From Flavobacterium microcysteis (GTDB taxonomy: Bacteria > Bacteroidota > Bacteroidia > Flavobacteriales > Flavobacteriaceae): a stretch of DNA of 64,000 nucleotides. The DNA is taken from contig NZ_VFJE01000056.1 in NCBI RefSeq assembly GCF_006385255.1, forward strand, positions 620,001 to 684,000, given 5' to 3'. A program made the position numbers and the translations under genes. The notes below the pieces were generated by a model. That model had not been told where the DNA came from. It saw nothing but the letters and a program-made list of their open reading frames with translations, and ran no database searches. Within the stretch, counting starts at the first letter, position 1, and every line of letters starts with the position of its first letter. Shown here in pieces: positions 8,882-15,391 of this stretch.

Positions 8882-9076
8882 ATGTTAATTATACCAATTA
8901 AAGACGGAGAAAATATCGATAGAGCATTAAAGCGCTATAAGAGAAAATTTGACAAGACTGGAACAGTTCGTCAACTAAGAGCACGTCAGGCTTTCATTAA
9001 GCCATCTGTTGTCAGAAGAGCTCAAATCCAGAAAGCAGGTTACATCCAAAACCTAAGAGATCAGTTAGAGAATTAA
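8882..9076 (+). CDS. rpsU: 30S ribosomal protein bS21
   Basis: This 64-residue basic protein has the standard S21 pattern: MLIIPIKDGENIDRALKRYK at the start, KTGTVRQLRARQ in the middle and a long basic helix. S21 sits on the 30S platform next to the 3' end of 16S rRNA. In flavobacterial ribosomes it is known to help sequester the anti-Shine-Dalgarno sequence, explaining why most messages lack one. The gene carries a strong Shine-Dalgarno, so ribosomes lacking S21 would favour it, a negative feedback loop. It is followed by a terminator-like hairpin and then xerC. Confidence 0.95.
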   Translation: MLIIPIKDGENIDRALKRYKRKFDKTGTVRQLRARQAFIKPSVVRRAQIQKAGYIQNLRDQLEN

Positions 9077-9099
9077 TATTTAATTTTCTTCAAGATACA

Positions 9100-9148
9100 A
9101 AACCGTTAGTCATGAAAGTTTAATACCTTTGATGCTAACGGTTTTTTT
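9100..9148 (+). terminator. rpsU terminator-like hairpin reaching the xerC start codon
   Basis: A 10-bp stem, AAACCGTTAG at 9100-9109 and CTAACGGTTT at 9135-9144, has a 25-nt loop and is followed by a T-run that ends directly at the xerC ATG. A TAnnTTTG-like box (TACCTTTG, 9124-9131) lies in the loop. xerC may therefore be transcribed from inside the terminator with a leader of about 10 nt. Confidence 0.65.
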
Positions 9149-10045
9149 ATGCTTGATAGTAAAGAATCATTTAAAGATTATCTTCAAAAAGAGAAAAATT
9201 ATTCCCTTCACACAGTTACGGCCTATACCAACGATCTCTCTGAGTTCGGTCTTTTTTTAAAACAGGATTTTGATCAGGACAGTCTGGAGGATGTGAATTA
9301 TAGTCAGATCCGAAGCTGGATTGTTTCATTAGTCGATGCCGGTATCTCAAATATCTCTGTCAATCGAAAGATTTCTTCTCTGAAATCGTTTTATAGATTC
9401 CTATTAAAAATAAAGCGGATTGATGCGAGTCCGTTGTTGAAGCACAAAGCATTAAAAACACCAAAAAAACTGCAAATTCCTTTTTCTGAAAAAGAATTGG
9501 ATAATGTGCTGAACTATATAGTCTATCCTGAAGGTTTTGAAGGAATGCGTGACAAACTCATTATTGATTTGTTTTATACTACAGGAATACGTCGGGCGGA
9601 ACTCATCGGGCTTAAGATGTCTAATGTGGACTTGTCAAAAGGAGTTCTAAAGGTTTTAGGAAAAAGGAATAAAGAGAGAATTCTCCCATTATTGCCAATA
9701 ATAGAGAATCAAATCCAATTGTATTTATCTGAAAGAGCTGGCTTAAAAGAAATTAAGGATGAGGCGTTTTTCTTTCTTACGTTAAAAGGAGTTAAATTAA
9801 ACGATTCGCTTGTTTATCGACTAATAAATATGTACTTTAGTAATGTCTCAGAGAAAGTAAAAAAGAGTCCACATGTCTTGCGACATACCTTTGCGACTCA
9901 TATGCTAAACAATGGGGCAGATTTAAACTCAGTAAAAGAATTATTAGGACATTCCAGTTTGGCATCCACTCAAATATATACCCATAGCAGCTTAGCTGAG
10001 CTAAAAAAGGTTTATGGAGATGCTCATCCCCGGAATCAGAAGTAA
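9149..10045 (+). CDS. xerC: tyrosine recombinase XerC/XerD family
   Basis: This 298-residue protein has an N-terminal SAM-like DNA-binding domain (about 1-90) and a catalytic domain with the full set of tyrosine-recombinase residues: Arg148, Lys172, His242-x2-Arg245, His268 and nucleophile Tyr277. Length and motif spacing are those of Xer recombinases, which resolve chromosome dimers at dif with FtsK. The position between rpsU and hpf, a housekeeping context, argues against a mobile integrase. The start codon abuts the T-run of the preceding hairpin. Whether this is the XerC or XerD member of the pair cannot be settled here. Confidence 0.85.
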   Translation: MLDSKESFKDYLQKEKNYSLHTVTAYTNDLSEFGLFLKQDFDQDSLEDVNYSQIRSWIVSLVDAGISNISVNRKISSLKSFYRFLLKIKRIDASPLLKHKALKTPKKLQIPFSEKELDNVLNYIVYPEGFEGMRDKLIIDLFYTTGIRRAELIGLKMSNVDLSKGVLKVLGKRNKERILPLLPIIENQIQLYLSERAGLKEIKDEAFFFLTLKGVKLNDSLVYRLINMYFSNVSEKVKKSPHVLRHTFATHMLNNGADLNSVKELLGHSSLASTQIYTHSSLAELKKVYGDAHPRNQK

Positions 10046-10080
10046 TTCAAAATGTTCAACCGTATAAAATTTTATTTATT

Positions 10081-10383
10081 ATGAAGGTAAACGTTCATGC
10101 AGTTAACTTTAATGTTGACGGAAAGCTTGTGGCATTCATTCAAGCCAGATTGGATAAGTTAGAAAAGTACTATGACAAAGTTGTTTCGTCAGATGTTTTT
10201 TTAAAGGTAGAAAAAACGAGTGATAAGGAGAATAAGATAGTGGAGATAAAAATCCATGTTCCTGGAGATGAATTTATTGTTAAAAAACAATGCAAAACAT
10301 TTGAAGAAGGAGTCGAACTTTCGTCCGAAGCTTTAGAGAGGTTGTTGCTGAAACGAAAAGAAAAGATAAGAACACATATATAA
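10081..10383 (+). CDS. hpf: ribosome hibernation promoting factor, short form
   Basis: This 100-residue protein has the HPF/YfiA fold: MKVNVHAVNFNVDGKLVAFI at the start, the AFIQARLDKLEKYYDKV helix, and a C-terminal basic helix RLLLKRKEKIRTH. It binds the 30S decoding region and silences ribosomes in starvation. The length shows it lacks the C-terminal dimerisation domain of long HPF, so it resembles the short E. coli-type proteins. It is 35 bp downstream of xerC, probably co-transcribed, and precedes the tRNA-tuf operon. Confidence 0.9.
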   Translation: MKVNVHAVNFNVDGKLVAFIQARLDKLEKYYDKVVSSDVFLKVEKTSDKENKIVEIKIHVPGDEFIVKKQCKTFEEGVELSSEALERLLLKRKEKIRTHI

Positions 10384-10405
10384 TATAAATTTTTTTCAAA
10401 AATAT

Positions 10406-10436
10406 TTTGATTAAGAAACAAAATGATATACATTTG
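10406..10436 (+). promoter_or_regulatory. promoter of the tRNA(Thr-Tyr-Thr)-tuf operon
   Basis: TTTG at 10406-10409, exactly 19 bp, then TACATTTG at 10429-10436 gives a full match to the Bacteroidota promoter TTTG-N19-TAnnTTTG. Transcription should begin near 10440-10443, about 35 nt before the first tRNA. This is the best promoter match in the window. Confidence 0.8.
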
Positions 10437-10437
10437 C

Positions 10438-10466
10438 AGTCCGTTAGAAATAGCGGACTTTTTTTA
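10438..10466 (+). terminator. intrinsic hairpin between promoter and first tRNA
   Basis: AGTCCGTT/AGCGGACT forms an 8-bp stem (one G-T pair) with a 6-nt loop and a run of T. It can end the hpf transcript. It also covers the predicted start point of the tRNA operon, so the new RNA would begin inside the stem. Confidence 0.6.
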
Positions 10467-10474
10467 TTGAGTTT

Positions 10475-10548
10475 GCCGGTGTAGCTCAGCTGGCTAGAGC
10501 AGCTGATTTGTAATCAGCAGGTCGTGGGTTCGAGTCCCTCTATCGGCT
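10475..10548 (+). tRNA. tRNA-Thr (anticodon TGT)
   Basis: A full cloverleaf is visible: acceptor GCCGGTG pairs with TATCGGC, the D arm begins GCTC, the anticodon stem is GCTGA/TCAGC with loop TTTGTAA, and the T arm has GTTCGAG. The CCA end is not encoded. It is the first gene of the operon. Confidence 0.93.
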
Positions 10549-10582
10549 CAGTTCTTTTATTAGATTGAAAATAAAATGGTTA

Positions 10583-10663
10583 GGGGAGATACTCAAGCGG
10601 CCAACGAGGACGGACTGTAAATCCGTTGGGAAACCTTCGCAGGTTCGAATCCTGCTCTCCCCA
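10583..10663 (+). tRNA. tRNA-Tyr (anticodon GTA)
   Basis: This 81-nt class II tRNA has acceptor GGGGAGA/TCTCCCC, anticodon loop CTGTAAA, a long variable arm and T loop GTTCGAAT. No CCA is encoded. Confidence 0.93.
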
Positions 10664-10673
10664 CAAAAACAAC

Positions 10674-10732
10674 GATTTTTTGATTTTGGATTTAAGATTT
10701 AGACATAAATCTTAAATCCAAAATCAAAAATC
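10674..10732. repeat. long heptad-periodic palindrome between tRNA genes
   Basis: Perfect 24-bp arms (10677-10700 and 10707-10730) flank a 6-nt loop, extended by 2 bp beyond a single bulged T. Each arm is built of 7-bp units: GATTTnn on the left, AAATCnn on the right. The transcript would fold into a long AU-rich hairpin between tRNA-Tyr and tRNA-Thr(GGT), with no T-run typical of a terminator. It fills the place where many bacteria have a tRNA-Gly. Confidence 0.85.
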
Positions 10733-10748
10733 CTAAACAGGATTCCCT

Positions 10749-10820
10749 GCCGGTGTAGCTCAGGGGTAGAGTGCTTCCTTGGTAAGGAAGAGGTCACGGG
10801 TTCAAATCCCGTCATTGGCT
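10749..10820 (+). tRNA. tRNA-Thr (anticodon GGT)
   Basis: The cloverleaf has acceptor GCCGGTG/CATTGGC (two G-T pairs), anticodon stem CTTCC/GGAAG with loop TTGGTAA, and T loop GTTCAAAT. It lies 54 bp before tuf. Confidence 0.93.
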
Positions 10821-10874
10821 CAAGTAAGTAAGAATTTGAACACTAATATATAACTAAGATTAAAATTAAGTAAA

Positions 10875-12068
10875 ATGGCAAAGGAGAATTTTAACCGTTC
10901 CAAACCGCACTTAAATATAGGTACAATTGGACACGTAGATCACGGAAAAACTACATTGACTGCTGCAATTACTAAAGTAATGGCAGAAGCAGGTTTTTCT
11001 AAAACAGCTGCAAAATCTTTCGATCAGATTGATAATGCTCCTGAAGAAAAAGAAAGAGGTATTACAATCAATACATCACACGTTGAGTACGAAACAGCTA
11101 ACCGTCACTACGCTCACGTTGACTGTCCAGGTCACGCGGATTACGTAAAGAACATGGTTACTGGTGCTGCTCAGATGGACGGTGCTATCTTGGTTGTTGC
11201 TGCTACAGACGGACCAATGCCGCAAACACGTGAGCACATCCTTTTAGGTCGTCAGGTAGGTATTCCTAGAATCGTTGTATTCATGAACAAAGTGGATATG
11301 GTTGATGATGCTGAGTTGTTAGAGCTTGTTGAAATGGAAATCAGAGACTTATTGTCTTTCTACGAATATGATGGAGATAATGGTCCAGTTATCCAAGGTT
11401 CTGCTTTGGGTGGATTGAACGGAGATGCTACATGGGTTCCTAAAATTATGGAATTGATGGAAGCAGTTGACAACTGGATCGAAGAGCCAGTTCGTGACGT
11501 TGCTAAGCCATTCTTGATGCCAGTTGAAGACGTATTCACAATTACAGGTCGTGGAACTGTTGCTACAGGTCGTATCGAAACTGGAGTTGCTAATACTGGA
11601 GATGCTGTTGAAATCATCGGTATGGGAGCTGATAAATTGACTTCTACAATCACTGGAGTTGAGATGTTCCGTAAAATCCTTGACAGAGGTGAAGCTGGAG
11701 ATAACGTAGGTTTGTTGTTGAGAGGTATTGATAAAGCTGATATCAAAAGAGGTATGGTTATTATTAAGCCAGGATCTGTTAAGCCACACTCTAAATTCAA
11801 AGCTGAGGTTTATATCTTGAAAAAAGAAGAAGGTGGTCGTCACACGCCATTCCACAATAACTACCGTCCACAGTTCTACGTACGTACAACTGACGTAACA
11901 GGAGTTATTTCTTTACCAGCAGGTGTAGAGATGGTAATGCCAGGTGATAACTTAACTATCGATGTTGCTTTGTTGAGCCCAATCGCTATGAACGTAGGTC
12001 TTCGTTTTGCTATCCGTGAAGGTGGTAGAACAGTAGGAGCTGGTCAGGTGACTGAAATCGTTGAGTAA
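10875..12068 (+). CDS. tuf: elongation factor Tu
   Basis: This 397-residue GTPase delivers aminoacyl-tRNA to the ribosome. The P-loop GHVDHGKT is at residues 19-26, the switch region carries ERGITINT, and DCPGH and NKVDM are intact; domains 2 and 3 are full length. Codon choice is strongly biased toward a few codons, as expected for one of the most abundant proteins. It is the last gene of the tRNA-Thr-Tyr-Thr-tuf operon and ends in a good terminator hairpin before tRNA-Trp. Confidence 0.98.
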   Translation: MAKENFNRSKPHLNIGTIGHVDHGKTTLTAAITKVMAEAGFSKTAAKSFDQIDNAPEEKERGITINTSHVEYETANRHYAHVDCPGHADYVKNMVTGAAQMDGAILVVAATDGPMPQTREHILLGRQVGIPRIVVFMNKVDMVDDAELLELVEMEIRDLLSFYEYDGDNGPVIQGSALGGLNGDATWVPKIMELMEAVDNWIEEPVRDVAKPFLMPVEDVFTITGRGTVATGRIETGVANTGDAVEIIGMGADKLTSTITGVEMFRKILDRGEAGDNVGLLLRGIDKADIKRGMVIIKPGSVKPHSKFKAEVYILKKEEGGRHTPFHNNYRPQFYVRTTDVTGVISLPAGVEMVMPGDNLTIDVALLSPIAMNVGLRFAIREGGRTVGAGQVTEIVE

Positions 12069-12086
12069 TTAGAATATATCTTAAAG

Positions 12087-12120
12087 AACCAGCAGCGCCT
12101 TTCGGATGCTGCTGGTTTTT
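12087..12120 (+). terminator. tuf terminator
   Basis: A 10-bp GC-rich stem AACCAGCAGC/GCTGCTGGTT has an 11-nt loop and a short T-run. tRNA-Trp begins 5 bp later, so readthrough would feed the next operon. Confidence 0.85.
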
Positions 12121-12125
12121 AATAA

Positions 12126-12196
12126 ACGGGCGTAGTTCAAGGGTAGAATAGCGGTCTCCAAAACCGTTGATGGGGGTTCGAATCCCTCCGCCCGTG
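12126..12196 (+). tRNA. tRNA-Trp (anticodon CCA)
   Basis: Acceptor ACGGGCG/CGCCCGT, anticodon loop CTCCAAA, T loop GTTCGAAT and discriminator G match bacterial tRNA-Trp. It sits directly before secE, the usual order in Bacteroidota. Confidence 0.95.
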
Positions 12197-12211
12197 CAAA
12201 AATAAATTACA

Positions 12212-12409
12212 ATGACAAAAGTTGTTAATTACATATCCGAAGCTTTCGGTGAATTAAAAAATAATGTTACTTGGCCAGAATGGGCAGAAGTTCAGCGCTT
12301 GACAATTGTAGTTGCTGTTTTCTCTGTGATATTCGCCTTGGCAACATGGGGAGTAGATGTTATTTTCGCAAAAGCATTAGCTGGTTTCTTTAATTTGATA
12401 AAAGGTTAA
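12212..12409 (+). CDS. secE: preprotein translocase subunit SecE
   Basis: This 65-residue protein has an N-terminal amphipathic helix (ISEAFGELKNNVTWPEWAEV, with the conserved V-TWP) and one transmembrane helix (about residues 30-58). It is the minimal single-span SecE that clamps SecY in the inner membrane. It lies between tRNA-Trp and nusG with 9-15 bp spacing, the standard context. Confidence 0.95.
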   Translation: MTKVVNYISEAFGELKNNVTWPEWAEVQRLTIVVAVFSVIFALATWGVDVIFAKALAGFFNLIKG

Positions 12410-12418
12410 TTTTTTGAG

Positions 12419-12970
12419 ATGGCGGATAATAATGTGAAAAAATGGTATGTGGTCAGAGCGGTAAGCGGACAGGAAAACAAAGTCAAAGCTTATATCGAAA
12501 CTGAAATCAACAGATTGGGAATGGCTGATTATATTTCTCAAGTACTTGTGCCTACTGAAAAAGTAGTACAGGTAAGAGATGGGAAAAAAATCAGCAAAGA
12601 CAAAGTCTATTTTCCTGGTTATGTTATGATTGAGGCTAATCTTGTTGGCGAAATACCTCATATTATCAAGTCTATTACTAGTGTTATTGGTTTCTTAGGC
12701 GAAGTTAAGGGTGGAGATCCTGTGCCTTTAAGGCAATCTGAAGTAAACAGGATGTTAGGTAAAGTTGATGAGTTAGCTGTGAAGACAGATAACCATGCGA
12801 TTCCTTTCACTGTTGGAGAAACAATCAAGGTTGTTGATGGTCCTTTCAATGGTTTCAATGGAACTGTTGAGAAAATCAATGAAGAAAAGCGTAAGCTTGA
12901 AGTAATGGTGAAAATTTTCGGTAGAAAAACACCATTGGAATTGAGCTTTATGCAAGTTGAAAAAGTATAA
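12419..12970 (+). CDS. nusG: transcription termination/antitermination factor NusG
   Basis: This 183-residue protein has an NGN domain (begins KKWYVVRAVSGQENKVKAYI, with FPGYVMIE) and a C-terminal KOW domain (VVDGPFNGFNGTVEKI). It binds the RNA polymerase clamp and couples transcription with Rho or the ribosome. It directly follows secE and precedes rplK by 68 bp. Confidence 0.96.
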   Translation: MADNNVKKWYVVRAVSGQENKVKAYIETEINRLGMADYISQVLVPTEKVVQVRDGKKISKDKVYFPGYVMIEANLVGEIPHIIKSITSVIGFLGEVKGGDPVPLRQSEVNRMLGKVDELAVKTDNHAIPFTVGETIKVVDGPFNGFNGTVEKINEEKRKLEVMVKIFGRKTPLELSFMQVEKV

Positions 12971-12995
12971 TTTTTGTTACATATATAGTAAAAAC

Positions 12996-13022
12996 CGCAT
13001 CTATCGCTTCCAAGATGGTGCG
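12996..13022 (+). promoter_or_regulatory. candidate leader hairpin before rplK
   Basis: CGCA-TCT pairs with AGA-TGCG across an 11-nt loop (10 nt if the stem is drawn as CG-CATCT), with a 3-nt asymmetric bulge. This is the interval where L1 binds the L11-L1 message in other bacteria, so the bulged stem is a candidate autoregulatory site. The link to L1 is inference from position. Confidence 0.35.
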
Positions 13023-13038
13023 TTAAATTTTTTAAACA

Positions 13039-13479
13039 ATGGCTAAAGAGATTAGTAAAGTAGTTAAACTACAAGTTAAGGGAGGTGCCGCGAATCCATC
13101 GCCACCGGTTGGACCTGCTCTAGGTGCTGCTGGGGTTAACATCATGGAGTTCTGTAAGCAATTTAATGCAAGAACACAAGATAAGCCTGGCAAAGTGTTA
13201 CCAGTACAAATTACTGTTTACAAAGACAAGTCTTTCGACTTCGTTGTAAAAACACCACCAGCTGCTATTCAACTATTAGAAGCTGCAAAATTGAAGTCTG
13301 GTTCTGGAGAGCCTAATCGTAAAAAAGTAGCGAAAGTTACTGTTGATCAGATTAGAGCAATCGCTGAGGACAAGATGGCTGATTTGAATGCGTTCACAAT
13401 TGAGTCTGCTATGAGCATGATTGCTGGAACAGCTAGATCTATGGGTATAACTGTAACGGGAGACGTTCCTTCTAATTAA
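13039..13479 (+). CDS. rplK: 50S ribosomal protein uL11
   Basis: This 146-residue protein carries the L11 hallmarks: [20 protein letters not shown] near the start, [13 protein letters not shown], and the C-terminal RNA-binding domain ending [10 protein letters not shown]. It binds 23S rRNA in the GTPase centre. It begins the L11-L1-L10-L12 cluster, 9 bp before rplA. Confidence 0.97.
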   Translation: MAKEISKVVKLQVKGGAANPSPPVGPALGAAGVNIMEFCKQFNARTQDKPGKVLPVQITVYKDKSFDFVVKTPPAAIQLLEAAKLKSGSGEPNRKKVAKVTVDQIRAIAEDKMADLNAFTIESAMSMIAGTARSMGITVTGDVPSN

Positions 13480-13487
13480 GAAAAGAC

Positions 13488-14177
13488 ATGGCAAAATTGA
13501 CAAAAAAACAAAAAGAAGCTGCATCAAAAATTGAGAAAAATAAGCTGTATTCTTTGAAAGATGCTTCTGCATTAATCAAGTCTGTTGCTTCTGCAAAATT
13601 TGATGAGTCTGTTGATATCGCTGTTAAATTGGGTGTAGATCCAAGAAAAGCAAATCAAATGGTAAGAGGTGTAGTAACATTGCCTCACGGAACTGGAAAA
13701 GATGTTAGAGTTTTAGCATTGGTTACTCCAGATAAAGAAGCTGAAGCTAAAGCTGCTGGTGCAGACCACGTAGGTTTAGATGACTATTTGCAAAAAATCA
13801 AAGACGGTTGGACTGATGTTGATGTAATCATCACTATGCCGGCTGTAATGGGTAAACTAGGGCCATTAGGAAGAATCTTAGGACCAAGAGGTCTTATGCC
13901 AAACCCTAAGACTGGAACAGTTACTATGGATGTTGCAAAAGCAGTTCAAGAAGTAAAATCTGGTAAAATCGACTTTAAAGTTGACAAAACTGGTATCGTT
14001 CATGCAGGAATCGGAAGAGTTTCTTTCGGTGCTGAGCAAATCTCAGAAAACGCGCATGAAATTATTCAAACATTAATCAAAATGAAACCAACTGCAGCGA
14101 AAGGTACTTACATTAAGAGTATCCACATCTCAGCAACAATGAGTCCTGCTATTGCTTTAGATCCTAAAGCGGTATAA
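13488..14177 (+). CDS. rplA: 50S ribosomal protein uL1
   Basis: This 229-residue protein has the L1 signature around [20 protein letters not shown] and MPNPKTGTV. It forms the mobile stalk at the E site and in other bacteria represses its own operon by binding the message. It follows rplK at 9 bp and precedes rplJ by 22 bp. Confidence 0.97.
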   Translation: MAKLTKKQKEAASKIEKNKLYSLKDASALIKSVASAKFDESVDIAVKLGVDPRKANQMVRGVVTLPHGTGKDVRVLALVTPDKEAEAKAAGADHVGLDDYLQKIKDGWTDVDVIITMPAVMGKLGPLGRILGPRGLMPNPKTGTVTMDVAKAVQEVKSGKIDFKVDKTGIVHAGIGRVSFGAEQISENAHEIIQTLIKMKPTAAKGTYIKSIHISATMSPAIALDPKAV

Positions 14178-14199
14178 TTGGTAGTTAAAAATTTTTAGT

Positions 14200-14700
14200 A
14201 TGACTAGAGAAGAAAAATCAATCGCGATTGGAGATTTAACTGCACAGTTAGCTGGTACAAATATTGTTTATGTAGCAGATATTTCTGGACTAAATGCAGA
14301 AACTACTTCAAACTTAAGAAGAGCTTGTTTCAAAGCTGGTATTAAATTGGAAGTTGTTAAGAACACATTGCTTGAAAAAGCTATGGAAGCTTCTGAAAAC
14401 AACTACGGTGAACTACCAGGAGTTTTGAAAGGAAACACTTCTATATTCATTGCAGATGTAGCTAATGCTCCTGCAAAAATCATCAAAGAATTCCGTAAAA
14501 AATCTGATAAGCCAGTTTTTAAAGGGGCATTCATCAACAATGAAATCTACATTGGAGATAACCTTTTAGATTCTCTTGCTTCACTTAAATCTAAGGAAGA
14601 AGTTATCGGAGAAATCATCGGATTACTTCAGTCTCCGGCTCAAAGAGTTATTTCTGCTCTTAAGAACCAATTCGCTAACGAAGAAGGAGCTGAATCTTAA
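14200..14700 (+). CDS. rplJ: 50S ribosomal protein uL10
   Basis: This 166-residue protein begins MTREEKSIAIGDLTAQLAG and includes VYVADISGLNAE, VVKNTLLEKAME and a C-terminal helix that holds L12 dimers. It forms the base of the ribosomal stalk. Only 22 bp separate it from rplA, leaving no room for the long L10 leader seen in some bacteria. Confidence 0.95.
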   Translation: MTREEKSIAIGDLTAQLAGTNIVYVADISGLNAETTSNLRRACFKAGIKLEVVKNTLLEKAMEASENNYGELPGVLKGNTSIFIADVANAPAKIIKEFRKKSDKPVFKGAFINNEIYIGDNLLDSLASLKSKEEVIGEIIGLLQSPAQRVISALKNQFANEEGAES

Positions 14701-14753
14701 TCAGTACGCACAAATAAATTATATTAAAAAAAATCATTTAAACGATAGAAAAA

Positions 14754-15125
14754 ATGGCAGATTTGAAACAATTCGCAGAACAATTGGTTAACTTGACTGT
14801 TAAAGAAGTTAACGATTTAGCAACAATATTAAAAGATGAGTACGGTATCGAACCAGCTGCAGCTGCTGTTGTAGTTTCTGGTGGTGGTGATGCTGGTGCA
14901 GCTGCTGAAGAGCAAACAGAATTCACTGTAGTATTGAAAGATGCTGGTGCTTCTAAATTAGCTGTAGTTAAAGCTGTAAAAGAACTTACAGGTTTAGGTC
15001 TTAAAGAAGCTAAAGACTTAGTTGACGCTGCTCCTGCAAACGTTAAAGAAGGTGTTTCTAAAGATGAGGCTGAAGGTCTTAAAAAATCTTTAGAAGAAGC
15101 TGGAGCTGTAGTTGAGCTTAAGTAA
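14754..15125 (+). CDS. rplL: 50S ribosomal protein bL12 (L7/L12)
   Basis: This 123-residue acidic protein has an N-terminal dimerisation helix, an Ala/Gly-rich hinge ([20 protein letters not shown]) and a C-terminal domain with [19 protein letters not shown]. It recruits translation factors to the stalk. It is followed by the hairpin that separates the ribosomal genes from rpoB. Confidence 0.97.
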   Translation: MADLKQFAEQLVNLTVKEVNDLATILKDEYGIEPAAAAVVVSGGGDAGAAAEEQTEFTVVLKDAGASKLAVVKAVKELTGLGLKEAKDLVDAAPANVKEGVSKDEAEGLKKSLEEAGAVVELK

Positions 15126-15147
15126 GCTTACTAAGTTGAAATATTTA

Positions 15148-15191
15148 GGTTTAGGCCTTGGACAGAGACGTCCAAAGGCCTAAACCATTTT
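15148..15191 (+). terminator. rplL-rpoB attenuator/terminator hairpin
   Basis: A 16-bp stem with a single bulge (GGTTTAGGCCTTGGAC against GTCCAAAGGCCTAAACC) and a 6-nt loop is followed by ATTTTT. A partial terminator here would lower rpoBC expression relative to rplJL, as in other bacteria. The T-run is short, fitting attenuation rather than a full stop. Confidence 0.75.
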
Positions 15192-15391
15192 TCGTATAAT
15201 AAAATTATATCAAGTTTTATTATAATAATAGTTTAAAATACGAAAAAGTTTTTGATCAATACGAAGACAAAAAATCAAACCGGATTCTTCCAACTGTGTT
15301 TTTAAAGATGTATTGATTACAAAAAGAAAGTATAATTAAACTGTGTGTCTACACAAAAACTACTTTTTTTTAATCAAAATTTTGTCCATTG
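15192..15391 (+). promoter_or_regulatory. AT-rich leader of rpoB
   Basis: About 200 bp without a gene. It holds a 10-bp inverted repeat (TATAATAAAA at 15195-15204, TTTTATTATA at 15215-15224), an 8-bp inverted repeat (ATCAATAC at 15255-15262, GTATTGAT at 15310-15317) and a repeated AACTGTGT (15292 and 15339). No clear TTTG-N19-TAnnTTTG promoter was found. It is probably a structured 5' leader. Confidence 0.4.

Noticed and set aside
9149..10045. XerC as the integrase of a mobile element
   Set aside because: It lies in a conserved housekeeping order (rpsU-xerC-hpf) with no attachment-site repeats or cargo genes.
11349..11855. Long minus-strand ORFs across tuf
   Set aside because: They arise from the strong codon bias of EF-Tu; there is no start context, motif or neighbour support.
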